From positions 18,122,668-18,186,667 of the forward strand of contig CM055111.1 of NCBI GenBank assembly GCA_029204225.1: DNA of 64,000 nt. Reading direction: 5' to 3'. A program made the translations under genes and the position numbers. The DNA comes from Diphasiastrum complanatum. Taxonomy: Eukaryota > Streptophyta > Lycopodiopsida > Lycopodiales > Lycopodiaceae. This document shows positions 19,015 to 29,795 of this stretch, in pieces (the first letter of the stretch is position 1; each line of letters starts with the position of its first letter). The notes beneath the pieces were generated by a model, which made no database searches, was not told the origin of the DNA, and was given only the letters and a program-made list of their open reading frames with translations.

Positions 19015-20037
19015 AGAAGAAGGAACATAAGTTGGTTTCAAGGAAAAGAGTTGCAAGAGAGATTGAGAATATTATTGATAGGATAAATCACATGAATATT
19101 GATTTTGGATCATCATTGACCTTAGATGATGCTCTTGTTGATGATGACCCCTTGCATGATATAATAAGTTCATCAATGCCTTGTGATTCAATCCATGTCT
19201 CCAAATCTCTAGAACATTCTTACCACCCAACCACACCTATCCTAGATGTTGCACATGAGTCCTCCACGATACTCCACGTGGATTCCACAAACTTGACCAC
19301 CCTTTAAAAAGGAGAACACGTCTTGGACAAACTATGACTAGTTTGAAAGATAATTGCAAATTTCTACGCACTGTTGATGTGTCAAAAGACATTCTAGGTG
19401 CTTTGTCTGATCTTCCTCTTCCACCTAGCTTGCAACCATTAGTAAAAACTTTCATTAGAAGTAAATATTCGTGTTGGCCACTCCAATCACCATTACCATT
19501 AAATGGAACACCATTTATGTATTGGGGTCGAATGTACAAGATCATGCCTAGTGAACACTTTCCTGAGGCTGGTTTGGGCCTTTTTGCATTGAGTAGTATT
19601 GAGGTCCCTCTAAATAGTGTTGTGACATCGATGCCATATGCAGGACATAGAATTGGGGTGATTGGCATGCTTTGTGTCATCACCAATGGAGAATGCAAGT
19701 ATATGGCTTGAATTGAAATGCTCGTTCTCTAGAGGAGCAACGCATGCAAGGAGGTAACATCTCAAGGGCAAATCCTACATACATTGATGGACATCCAGAT
19801 GTGCACGAAAACATTGCTGCATATATAAATAGTTCCATTGGCCACCCTCTATTGACAAATTGTGATTTTGAAGAATGCACCAATGGAAAAGAAGAATGTT
19901 TTACTAGGAATGTAAAGGGCACTTATGTAAGGGTCTGTGCCACTAGATCTATTAGGTTTGGGGAGGAATTGTTCATCAAGTATAGTTTCAACCATCCTCT
20001 ACCCAAATGTTTGCAAAAGATAATAAGTCAAATGTGA
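19015..20037 (+). pseudogene. SET-domain protein gene, decayed
   Basis: The exon starts after TTTTGCAG. N-terminal part: 'KKEHKLVSRKRVAREIENII' and an Asp-rich stretch to 19304, then a shift. The second part runs from about 19310 to 19655: 'LPLPPSLQPLVKTFI', 'YWGRMYKIMPSEHF', then 'EAGLGLFAL', the usual opening of a SET fold. After another shift near 19655 comes 'DWHALCHH' with a TGA at 19714-19716. From 19744 the end is open: 'AAYINSSIGHPLLTNCDFEE' matches the SET NHS/substrate region and 'VRVCATRSIRFGEELFIKYSF' matches the SET closing motif. SET domains are lysine methyltransferases. The canonical NHSC is changed to NSSI, so even an intact ancestor might not have been a classical enzyme. 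Two shifts and a stop make this a pseudogene. Confidence 0.65.
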
Positions 20038-20401
20038 AGATTTAAATTTTGTTGATATGCAGAGATGTATAATCCATGCATCTTGTATTTGGTTTGTGTC
20101 ATTAAATATGTCAAATGTTAGGAGCATTATTCGTCATTTACCTAGATGTTTACATAAGATAATAAGTGAAAGCTAATGAATGTGAAATCCATAAATATGT
20201 AAATATGTAGAAGCGTGCAATTCTTTGAGTTCATTGAATATTAACAAGTTGAAAAGAAAAATGGTCTATTAGATACATTGGTATGTTCATACTTTTAAAC
20301 AAAGAGGTAATTTATATTCATATGCAACATTTATCAAGTATTGGAAGGAAATGTTTATCAAGCATTGTTTCAACCTACTTCTTGTTATTTTGGTATATAG
20401 G

Positions 20402-21200
20402 ATTATTCATCCTCATTTAGCGTTGGAGACAATAATCCTCGTAATGGTCGACGTAGACGACGAATGTAATACAACGGTCCTCATATAAAGCAATTACCTC
20501 GTCGTCTACGTCAAGGCTTAAAAGAGATGATGGAAATTAATGCATCTGAATCTAGCTCATCTAGATCTACTTCTTCACAAACAAGTTCCAACGATGAAAA
20601 TGAGCCTCCAATGGTCAAGTTAAATGGAGCACTAAGAAGTATCTATGGCTTACATCCTCAATATCGCAGTATTGTAGAAAACTATCTGCAAACTAATTCT
20701 CTCCAGCCTGGGTTTCAATTAAGGGAAACTATGGAATATGTTTTAAAGTACGAGCAACGAGAACAAAGGCTTAAGCTGGAAGCTGAAAGAAAAGAAAAAC
20801 AATCTAGGTGGTTTGAGAAAATGAAGATGCGAATTCAGAATTTAGTGAGTGTATATACTAAAGCATCAACAGATCGACAACCGCATGTGAATGAAAGGGA
20901 AGAAACTTATGAAGATGAAGATGATCCCAACAATGAGTCTAATGAGCAAAGTGACAATGACGAAGCGGATGAACGAAGCAAGGACAATGATTCGGATGAG
21001 CAAAGCGACAATGAAAGTCAAGTCCCAGGTCTAGATATAGTTGCAGTCAAAGAATTCCAATTCAAGATTCTGACCAAGTTGCAACAGTAGATGGTAAAAA
21101 TCAGGATTCAGATGAAAGTCGAGATTTATATCAGGATGTGAAGATAATTGAACATCCTTTTGAGTTTAACTTCAACCATCAAAGTCCGGAACTTGACCTA
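20402..21200 (+). pseudogene. Exon of an unrecognised acidic protein, broken
   Basis: The exon begins after a TATATAG acceptor with 'DYSSSFSVGDNNPRNGRRRR', a stop TAA at 20467, then continues in frame. From the ATG at 20527 it is open to 21090: Ser/Thr-rich start, 'LRSIYGLHPQYRSIVENYL', a basic coiled-coil-like segment 'YEQREQRLKLEAERKEKQSR', then a long Asp/Glu/Asn/Ser-rich tail. A shift near 21065 continues as 'DGKNQDSDESRDLYQDVKII' to about 21200. No known domain recognised. It could be a further exon of the gene at 17195 or of the SET gene; order and strand agree. Confidence 0.45.
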
Positions 21201-21444
21201 CATGATGCATTAATCTGGTGAATGATCAAGCAACTATGGGTCATCAAAATGAGAAGATTGTTATGCTCAAAGAAAGTCGATCAAGGCATTCACCAAAATT
21301 TCAAAATGAGGACTATATGGAACCGATATTCCATGGCTTGGAATTGAGTGGCTATTTAAAGGATCCGCGATCTGCGAACCAATTCAATTTGATTTGGGAG
21401 CCTTTGAGAATATTTTTATTTTTGACAACAATCTAATGGAGTAT

Positions 21445-21904
21445 GAGGTATTCAACAAGGATATTGTCCACAATGAAGAGATTTCATTATTCCATATAAT
21501 CTAACTTGTATCAATACCTTGGATTATTGTTCAATGCCTCATAACTTCAGTTGGAGGACCCTATTCCTAGAGATTCTCTAGAACTCAAAAGCCAATATGT
21601 AATTCTCGTGCATATTTAGCATGTATGGATGTGAATAATTATTGGGAATATTCTCTTAGTCAACCAATACTGTATAGGAAGCTGATTTTAAAATATGCCA
21701 TCAATCTATATCAGTTTCTCTGGAGAAGTTCGCATTGCTTAATCGATACTAACTCAGTGAATCTTTCATTCAATAATGTCAAAAATGATTGTTCATCAAT
21801 GGTTATTTGGAATAATCAAAACATCAAATCCTTGGTTCAACTTTGGAATGTATTTTCACTATTTGGGATTGATGCTTCAACAATTTATATGGGCAATTGC
21901 AAAT
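21445..21904 (+). pseudogene. Unknown coding-like fragment split by element B1 (left part)
   Basis: Open from 21625 to the B1 insertion, starting 'MDVNNYWEYSLSQPILYRKL' with no known domain. The continuation beyond B1 is at 25061-25403. The bases next to B1 are CAAAT here and CAATT at 25061, an imperfect target duplication. Confidence 0.3.
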
Positions 21905-22552
21905 TGTGAAAGATTCAACTAGTTTCATCACATTTTGCAATATTTTCATATTTGGCATATTGAGGCCAAAACTTGTTTTAGACTTAGAGGTTGACTTTTC
22001 AAAGTTCATTAGTCTACATTTCATTTGAATAAACACTTTTTGAAAGTGTGGGAAAGGTAGAATGCGAGTTTGAGTAGATTCAATTTGAATAAGTTGGGTA
22101 CATTGAATCTAGACCCAAAATTGGTAGGGTTAGCATTTTGGTGGGAAAGCCAAGTAGCCAAATAGGGTTTGGACCTGTTATAAAAGGATGTAACTCGTGG
22201 AGAGAGTTATCTTCTCTCTTCTCTATCTCATTTCATGCTTATACATGGTTCTCTTGGGTTCTACTATCCATTGGTGCACTATCTTGGTGATTGCTTGCAA
22301 TTCTGTGTAGAATGTTCTATATTTGCTATTTTTGGATCCACACGTGTGAAATACAGTAGCTTGCTGGTTTTGTACGGACAGCAACAGTACATAATCATTT
22401 CATTCAAGTTTGATCAAGTTCTATTAGTGTTTCCATATCAAATTGTGTGTAGATGCTGATTTTTCTACATTGGTGAGATTGGTAGTGTATTTCTCTTTCT
22501 AACCAAAGGTCATTCAAGTAGATTGGATCTTAAGGATCTGAAATCTGTCACA
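21905..22552 (+). repeat. 5' LTR of B1
   Basis: TATA-like 'ttataaaagg' near 22178-22187; CACACGTGTG at 22339-22348. It matches 24411-25060 and 59438-60076. Confidence 0.9.
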
Positions 22553-23152
22553 TGCTATCAGAGCTTGTGTTTCAGGTTATGAAGGAGGAAATCAAATCTA
22601 TCAGTGATTTGGTGAAGATATCAAGTCTAGAGCATGCTAGAGAGGATTCTACACCAAAATCAATTTTTTTGCTTTTGTAGATTGGATCTTTTGTAGATCA
22701 AAACACTAAATAGGTCAATGTACTTGTTCAATTCTGATTTTTGAATTCACATACTAGATTTGGCTGATTTTTGGATCAATGGTTCAGCCTAAGTGGTGGC
22801 TTATAGAATGCATATCAAATCTTCAGCATTTGCATGTAGATTTGGAATAGTCAATATTTTGTGATTTTGTCAAAACCCTAATTTTGATTGGATCTCTAGA
22901 TAGTGAGGTTGCTGGACTTCATTTGAGTGTGTTTCAATCTTAGGAAGTGGCAAAAGTCATTAGATTGAGGATAGATCATAGGTTGATCAAGATTCCATGA
23001 TTCTATGTGTTGATTTGCTTGGATAAGTGCTAGAAGAGAATTTGTGAGATAGTTTCAAATATTGGTGATTTCTTTTGAAAGCATTTGTTGTTGTTCAAAG
23101 GAGTGCTTTGTGCATTGAAGCAGGTTGAAAGAGAAGATCAGTTCATTGCTAC

Positions 23153-24124
23153 ATGGCAACCTCAATTGTAGTCATGTTGGAAGCCAATGATAGGCTTACC
23201 TCAAGTAACTATTCATTGTGGAAAGTGAGGATGGAGTCACTTCTTGAGATGAATGATGTTTTGGATATTGTTGTAGGCTTGGAGGAGAGACCAGCAACAC
23301 AACAAGATCAATTGAGGTATGACAAGAGAGCCAAGAAGGCTCTACACGTGATAAAGATGAATGTTACCAATGAACTTCTCAAGGAAGTTCGTAAGTGCAC
23401 ATCATCTTTGGAAGCTTGGAACTCATTGAAGAAGCTTTATAAATCCAAGTCTACTTCTAGAGTATTGACTCTAAGAAGGCAAATCTTTTCTTGTTTGCAA
23501 AAGAATGAAGAAAGTCCAAGTACTTTTGTTTTGAGAATGACAGCATTGAATGATGAGTTAGCTTGCATAGATGAAAGCATTAAGGAAGGAGAGCTTATTC
23601 AAGTGATTCTTAATGGCTTGTTGGATGCTCATGGTAACATTGTTCAAAGTATTGCTATGGATGTGTGCAAATTGTGGAGATATGGTAAAACTAGCTACAT
23701 TGGGGAGCATTGTTTTGATGATGGATTTGTACTAACATTCTTAGTTGATTTTGCTGATGGAAATGAAGCTATTAATGGTTCATTATGTCACTCATTCATG
23801 GTCAAGTCATCAAGGTATGATGGTATCTTGAGGCAAGATGAGGATGGAGGCTCATTCATGGAGTATCATGGCGAATACAAGGCAACAAAGGACAAAGGAG
23901 GAGGAGACATGCAAGAAAAACTTGATCACTCACATTTATTTTTTGTTTGCTATATTTTTTCAGAGAGTTCAGAGTTGGAAGCATGGTGGAATCATCTCAC
24001 TTACATTCTATTTGATTCTTCATGTTCTAGTCACATTTGTACATGTAAAATTGATGTAAGAAATAGTGAAGCATCCCAAGTGGACACTATTCTCTATATC
24101 AATTATGGTTGTTTCTATTTTTAG
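23153..24124 (+). CDS. Gag fused to unknown module in B1
   Basis: One open frame of 323 codons from the conserved B start ATG (same context as 60677). Residues 1 to about 169 are gag ('LTSSNYSLWKVRMESLLEMN', 'LTLRRQIFSCLQK', 'LIQVILNGLLDAH'). At about 23659 the frame passes directly into module sequence ('MDVCKLWRYGKTSYIGEHCF', 'LVDFADGNEAINGSLCHS', 'DEDGGSFMEYHGEYKATKDK') and stops at 24122-24124. The zinc knuckle is missing. Whether the fusion protein is made is unknown; the frame is intact over almost 1 kb, against decayed neighbours. Confidence 0.6.
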   Translation: MATSIVVMLEANDRLTSSNYSLWKVRMESLLEMNDVLDIVVGLEERPATQQDQLRYDKRAKKALHVIKMNVTNELLKEVRKCTSSLEAWNSLKKLYKSKSTSRVLTLRRQIFSCLQKNEESPSTFVLRMTALNDELACIDESIKEGELIQVILNGLLDAHGNIVQSIAMDVCKLWRYGKTSYIGEHCFDDGFVLTFLVDFADGNEAINGSLCHSFMVKSSRYDGILRQDEDGGSFMEYHGEYKATKDKGGGDMQEKLDHSHLFFVCYIFSESSELEAWWNHLTYILFDSSCSSHICTCKIDVRNSEASQVDTILYINYGCFYF

Positions 24125-24205
24125 CATTACATGATCATTGAAAGAAGGTCTGCACTTAGGAAGAAGATCATTCTTATGATGGATCAAAGTTCTATTGTCA
24201 AAAAC
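23660..24205 (+). other. Unknown module in B1
   Basis: Aligns with 63497-64000 of B2, and its end aligns with 43135-43345 on the minus strand. It enters gag at a short shared 'ctatg/atg' and leaves into RNase H at 'caaaaactatgcaaggagc'. No recognised domain. See the finding on the module. Confidence 0.75.
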
Positions 24206-24415
24206 TATGCAAGGAGCAAGCATATTGAGATACAATATCATTTTGTGAGGGAGCGAGTCATTGCAAAGGAGGTGGAGCTTCAACATGTGTCTTCAAGGGA
24301 ATGTGTAGCTGATATCTTCACCAAAACATTGGGAAAAGACTTGTTCATGAAGCATAGGACTTCACTTGGAGTATTATCAAAGTCTATGCTAAAACTAGTT
24401 GAAGAGGGAGTGTGA
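24206..24415 (+). pseudogene. RNase H tail of B1
   Basis: Encodes 'RSKHIEIQYHFVRERVIAKE', 'LQHVSSRECVADIFTKTLGK' and 'MLKLVEEGV', matching the end of Pol in elements A and F. Only the last 70 or so residues remain. An open frame starts upstream at 24131 inside the module. The stop is the TGA in the first bases of the 3' LTR. Confidence 0.85.
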
Positions 24416-25060
24416 AAGATTCAACTAGTTTCATCACATTTTGCAATATTTCCATATTTGGCATATTGAGGCCAAAACTTGTTTTAGACTTAGAGGTTGA
24501 CTTTTCAAAGTTCATTAGTCTAAATTTCATTTGAATAAACACGTTTTGAAAGTGTGGTAAAGATAGAATGCGAGTTTGAGTAGATTCGATTTGAATAAGT
24601 TGGGTACATTGAATCTAGACCCAAAATTGGTAGGGTTAGCATTTTGGTGGGAAAGCCAAGTAGCCAAATAGGGTTTGGACCTGCTATAAAAGGATGTAGC
24701 TCGTGGAGAGAGTCATCTTCTCTCTTCTCTATCTCATTTAATGCTTATACATGGTTCTCTTGGGTTCTACTATCCATTGGTGCACTATCTTGGTGATTGC
24801 TTGCAATTCTATGTGTAGAATGATCTATATTTGCTATTTTTGGATCCACACGTGTGAAATATAGTAGCTTGCTAGTTTTGTATGGACAGCAACAGTACAT
24901 AATCATTTCATTCAAGTTTGATCAAGTTCTATTAGTGTTTGCATCTCAAATTGTGTGTAGATGTTGATTTTTCTACATTGGTGAGATTGGTAGTGTATTT
25001 CTCTTTCTAACCAAAGATCATTCAAGTAGATTGGATCTTAAGAATCTGAAATCTTTCACA
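24411..25060 (+). repeat. 3' LTR of B1
   Basis: Purine tract GAAGAGGGAG at 24401-24410 precedes it. CACGTG palindrome near 24848-24857. Confidence 0.9.
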
Positions 25061-25403
25061 CAATTTTTATATTTCAAAACGAGAGTCCATTTTAGAGATC
25101 AATCAGGTCGAATATCTACAACCACCTATGAATGAGGTATTGACCAAATTTGAAGAAATATATTTTGGTCAAGAGTATGCCCAGAGACATGTGTCAATAT
25201 TCATGCCGACTACTTCATTTAGAGCATTTATATACAAACATCAATTCATGACTACCATTTTTATGAAAGAATTGTACAAGCAATATGGATCTTTCATCAG
25301 CCTCTTCTTCGACCATTATTTTTCCCCAATGGAAAAGCAAGTTGCAGACCTTCAACAAGCACTTTTCAATTTAGGTACCTACTACCATGTGTCTCAGATT
25401 TAG
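25061..25403 (+). pseudogene. Unknown coding-like fragment split by element B1 (right part)
   Basis: Open at 25128-25403 ('MNEVLTKFEEIYFGQEYAQR', 'HYFSPMEKQVADLQQALFNL'), continuing upstream to about 25085. No known domain recognised. After removal of B1 it is colinear with 21445-21904. Confidence 0.3.
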
Positions 25404-26149
25404 TAGACCCCCTCCATCATACTCTCACATTTTCACTTTTACCTTTGTATCATTGCTACCCACCATTGATTTTTTGACACTCGGCAAAAGGTGAATCTGG
25501 CTCCTAATTTCTTGTGAATATAATATATGTAATCCAATTAAAGGCTGACACTTCAGCACAACTAGCCCATGTGCCTAATTTTTAAAGCTGTCTGAAGGGC
25601 TAGAATCTAATCATTTTAGTCTCTGACCGTTAGTTTTTTGACACGTCATGAAAATTGAAATTCCTTTGCCATTTGTAAACTTCCATCAAAAGATTTGCAT
25701 TGGTATTAAGGTTCAAGGTGGCATTTGGCCTTGACTTGCATTTTATGTTTGGTGGTTCCATTCTTTGAGTTGCTAGTTCTCTTCCAAGTGTCATATTAGA
25801 GCAATCTTGGGTCAAAATTTACCATTTCTAAAAGGCAAAGAGATTTTTGTATTAGTCATAATATTGATAAGTACATTAAAATGTTGGATTGTTCTACTAT
25901 CAAAATTGATTCATATGAATAATCGATCCTTAATCTAGATCTATTCATTATCCAGTTTTGTAGTTTTATTTGTGTTTCTACACAGTCTATAAAAATACTC
26001 GGGAATCGCTCAATAGGTGGCTCCGACATATCGAATAAGGCTAAAAGCATGGTTTGTTGGTACAACATAGACTTTCAAGGACACTACCTTTTTTGGGTAG
26101 AAATGTATTTATGTTTTCTATTGGAGGAGAGATCATTGTAGTAAGCTTG
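25404..26149. other. Stretch without a recognisable gene
   Basis: AT-rich, with no open frame longer than chance and no repeat partner in the window. Confidence 0.6.
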
Positions 26150-28286
26150 GACATGTTATGAAATTCTGCCTTGAGCGACAGAAAGGCGTAGCTCAAGTGA
26201 TTGAGATGTCAGGTAAAGAAAATCTTAAGCTAGAAATCAATATAGTTAATTGTGAGTGCGATTGTTCTCTTAGTACTACCTCATTCTTGCCAAATGATTT
26301 ATTTCAATTGAAAGGCACTGTAAATGGACATGAAGTTAGTATTTTAGTGGACAGTGGATCTACTCATAATTTATTAACTCTAGCCTTGTGCAGAAACTCG
26401 GCCTCAAAATTGAAGTCAGTAACCATAGATATCGAGTATATCTGGCTTTAGGTGCAGAGTTGGAAACATGAGATGCTAAAGTTCCAAGGCTCCCAATTTG
26501 GATCCAAGATTATAGAGAGTTAATTGATTTTCATGTTTTAGATTTAGCACGTACGGACATAATTCTAGGATACAAGTGGTTATTTAATAAGCATTCTGAG
26601 ATAAATTTTGGAAAGCATATTCTCTCCTTTCAGGAGGGTAAAGAAATAGTTACATTGTTTGGTAATTCTAGGTAGTAGACAACCTTACAAGTAGTAGAAA
26701 ACCTTACAGGTTTTCTCAGAAAGAAGAGATAGAGATTTTTGAGAAAATTGAAAATTATCTAAAGATGGGTCATATTCAGCCAAGTAAGTCACCTTGGAGT
26801 GCTCCTATTCTTCTTAAATCGAAGAAAGATGGAGGCTTCAGGTTCTGTGTGGACTACAAGGGGTCGAATAAGGTAACTATTAAAAATAAATATCCTTTGC
26901 CTCATATGGATGATCTGGTAGATCGATTAGGTGGAGCAAAATACTTCACAAAGATGGATCTTAGAACCGGTTATCATCAAATTAGGATTCATCTGGATGA
27001 TGTGCAAAAGACTGATTTTTGGACGAGATTCGGTCATTATGAATTTTTCATGCTTCCTTTTGGGTTGACGAATGCACCAGCTACGTTCCAACAGATGATG
27101 AACGATATTTTTCATCCATATCTAGGGAAGTTTGTGGCTATATTCTTGGATGATATTCTCATCTACAATAGGACACTTACGAAGCATTTGAGTAATCTCA
27201 AGACTCTCTTAGATATTCTCAGACGAGAGAAAGTTTATGCTAAGGAATCTAAATGTGAATTCTTTAAGCATGAGTTGTTGTACCTCGGTCATAAGATCAC
27301 CTGTACTAGGTTGGAGATTGATGAGAGTAAGGTCAAGACAATGCTTGAGTGGCCAATGCCGAAGACTTTGAAGTACTTTCGTAATCAGAGTGATATGAGG
27401 GATCATAAATCTTGATGGGCTGAGCTTATATAGGAATTTGATCATGAGATCCGATTGTCAAGGGCAGCTCTAACCAAGTTGTGGATGCACTTAGTCGAAT
27501 TGGTAAACTAAATGAACTTTCATTCACCCAGATTTTCACTAATCTGTATCTTTCGTTGAGAAGAAAGTGTGAATTAGATTCTCATTTTGGTCCCATCTGG
27601 AAGATGGTGGAGATAGGCAAAAATGAGAATGGAATAGAGATCTACTCACAAGGGTCTCAGGTTCCTAGGAAAGATAAGAAGATAGCGGAACAGTTCTCTA
27701 TCTGAGGTGGTTCACTATTTCAGACTGGAAAAATTTGTGTACCAATGGATGACGAGTTAAAGAAGAAAATTTTTTATGAAGAAGAGAGTTTTATTGGCTG
27801 AAACTTAAGCCATTTGTCGAGTCTTCTGTGGTTAAATGTAGACCTTGTCAATTAGCCAAAGCTAAACACTTAAAAGACTGGAGGGTTGTTACATCCCCTA
27901 GATGTCCCTCAGAAACGATGAGAAAATATATATATGGATTTTGTGGTTGGACTTCCAAGGACCCAACGTCAAAATAATTCTATTTGAGTTGTGGTAGATA
28001 GGTTGACAAAGTTAGCTACTTTTATACTAGTCAAGTCAACTGCTAAGGCTTCAAGTTTAGCCCAGATCTTTGTGGAAAGATTATTTAGGCTTCAATAATT
28101 GCCAAGAGATATAGTTAGTGATAGAGATCCTAAATTTACAAGTCACTTTTGGTCAGCTATGTTTCATAAGCTTGAATCCTCGCTTAGTTTTAGTTTTTCT
28201 GGTCATCCTGAATCAGATGGCCAGACTGAGAGAACTAATCAGACTATGGAGGATATGCTGAGAACATATGTGTCTCACAAGCAATC
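26150..28286 (+). pseudogene. Ty3/gypsy retrotransposon relic (protease, reverse transcriptase, integrase)
   Basis: Retropepsin with ILVDSGSTHNLL at about 26338-26373. Reverse transcriptase is open at 26765-27415: 'SPWSAPILLKSKKDGGFRF', 'YPLPHMDDLVDRLGG', 'MDLRTGYHQIRI' and the catalytic FLDDILIY. 'VDALSR' near 27481 is the end of RNase H; most of RNase H is deleted. Integrase follows in broken frames: 'CQLAKAKHLKDW' near 27845, 'DIVSDRDPKFTSHFW' at 28105 and 'GHPESDGQTERTNQTMED' near 28202. Protease and reverse transcriptase precede integrase, which defines gypsy. The copy is cut at 28287 by element F and its remainder is missing on the other side. Confidence 0.9.
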
Positions 28287-28941
28287 TGTGAAAATTGTCA
28301 ACATTTCCTAGCTAGTTTGAGGCCTAAATTGGCTAAAATTGTAAATAGTTTTGGTTCTGGAGTTTCACACGTGTGAACCAGGCCACAATGTTTTTATTTA
28401 CTGTATTTTTTCAGTATGATGAAGTGTCAAACTTCATACCCTTCAAAATGAGTCCATTTTGATGTATTTTGGTCATATAAGCCATTTTTAGCTATTTTTC
28501 CTATATAGGGAATATCTAGGGTCAAGTACCTTCTAGAGAGAGGAGAGAGAGTCATCTTCCTCATCCATAAATAGTAGGGAAGTCGTGGAAAACAGGTTGG
28601 AGAAACCTTTTGTATGCTTCATTGAGATCAATAGATCATTGTCATTGTTTCTTCCTCCATTGAGAGCATTGTTGTGTGTATTGTCTTCAAGCTATTGTGT
28701 ATGATCTTAGGTGCTTTCCAAAAGTGATAGGCTGATGTATTATGGACTGTATAATGCTATTTTGGGCCGCACTTGATGTTTATGGAAGTTTCCATTTGTG
28801 ATAAATGCTTTTTGATCAAGTTCTTTGCATTCTAGGTAGCATAGAATGTGTTGCCAATTCCTAGCTTATGTAGTTTGGAGTGCAAGCATTCAAGCCAATG
28901 ATCTTGGAGTTTAGATCCACTTAGGATCTGTATTTTTCACA
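28287..28941 (+). repeat. 5' LTR of element F
   Basis: TGTGAAAATTGTC...TTTTTCACA. The CACGTG palindrome TTTCACACGTGTGAA lies at 28364-28378, here upstream of the TATA-like 'ccataaatagtag' at about 28563-28575. In families A and B it is downstream. Confidence 0.92.
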
Positions 28942-28953
28942 TGGTATCAGAGC
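28942..28953 (+). other. Primer-binding site of element F
   Basis: TGGTATCAGAGC directly after the LTR; perfect match to the initiator-Met tRNA complement. Confidence 0.9.
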
Positions 28954-29795
28954 TGGTTGGCTTCTATTTACAGTAAGTATTCCATTTTTGGTGATATTTG
29001 GATGTTTGATCAAGTTCTAGCATGATTTTGCATTGCTTTGTTGATCAAATCTTACTAACCTTTGTTTTGTGAGTTGAACTTGTGGATCAAAAGCATATTT
29101 CAGGTCTATTGAAGATCAGAGGCTGAAAAGAAACTATTTTGGATCAGATCATAACACCTAATCATTTGTGATTGTGAGGCTTGTGCATATTCAATACTAA
29201 CAATGTTCTTTTCAATCCTATTGTTGACAATCTCCATTCTTGGATGAACACTCTCCTTAAGTGGATGAAACTTCTCCTTAAGTGGATGACAAATGCTCTT
29301 TTGAGTGAGTTGTAATTCTCCTAAAGGCTGAGCAAAGCTCCCATTTGGATGAAAGATCCTCTTTTTTGGGTGAACATATTGTAAGCTCCATTGTGAAGAG
29401 CATATTGTAAAGATTGTCATCAATTTTGGCATAAATTTTGGTGTACTTTGTTGAGCATGTAAGTAACTCTCCTTATGTAATTTGATTGGAGCATTTGCTG
29501 GAAGGTGTTAACCATTATGCAAGTGTGTTTTCAGGTTCTTAACAGGTTGAGGAACATTCTCATGTGAAGTGATCTTAGATCTACATCTAAACACCAAGAT
29601 TTGACAAGATAGTGAAGCTAGTCTTGTGATTCACTAAGTGTGCTCATTCATTCACCTCTAAATCTTGTATTTATCACTTGCTGGAGTTTATAAACTTTTA
29701 GAAGTGTGGTTTACATGTGGTTTTACAGGTTGAATCAATATCTTAGTGTGTTGATCATATGTTGATCAAGTTTGTTCATTACTAGGTAATCTTGA
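28954..29795 (+). other. Leader of element F with gag start deleted
   Basis: Compared with A and B2, the leader should be about 600 bases and be followed by about 600 bases of gag. Here non-coding leader with short repeats ('ccttaagtggatga' twice near 29252-29290) runs straight into the Lys/Gly stretch before the zinc knuckle at about 29796. No gag N-terminal domain is found. Confidence 0.7.

Larger units (their letters stand above)
21905..25060 (+). mobile_element. Non-autonomous copia element B1 with internal module
   Basis: 3,156 bp. LTRs at 21905-22552 (648 bp) and 24411-25060 (650 bp), both TGTGAAAGATTC...TTCACA. A PBS-like TGCTATCAGAGC follows at 22553-22564. Flanks CAAAT (21900-21904) and CAATT (25061-25065) are a one-mismatch target duplication. 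Internal order: leader, gag N-terminal two-thirds, unknown module, RNase H tail. The zinc knuckle, protease, integrase and reverse transcriptase are absent, so it could move only with proteins from a relative. The LTRs differ at roughly twenty sites by eye, so it is clearly older than element A. Confidence 0.9.

Noticed and set aside
18800-19086. Open frames rich in Arg-Glu repeats across the (GA)n array, and Leu-Ser repeats at 58652-59224 and Arg-Glu at 57178-57420
   Set aside because: They are translations of dinucleotide microsatellites, which stay open in any frame; there is no conserved flanking protein sequence.
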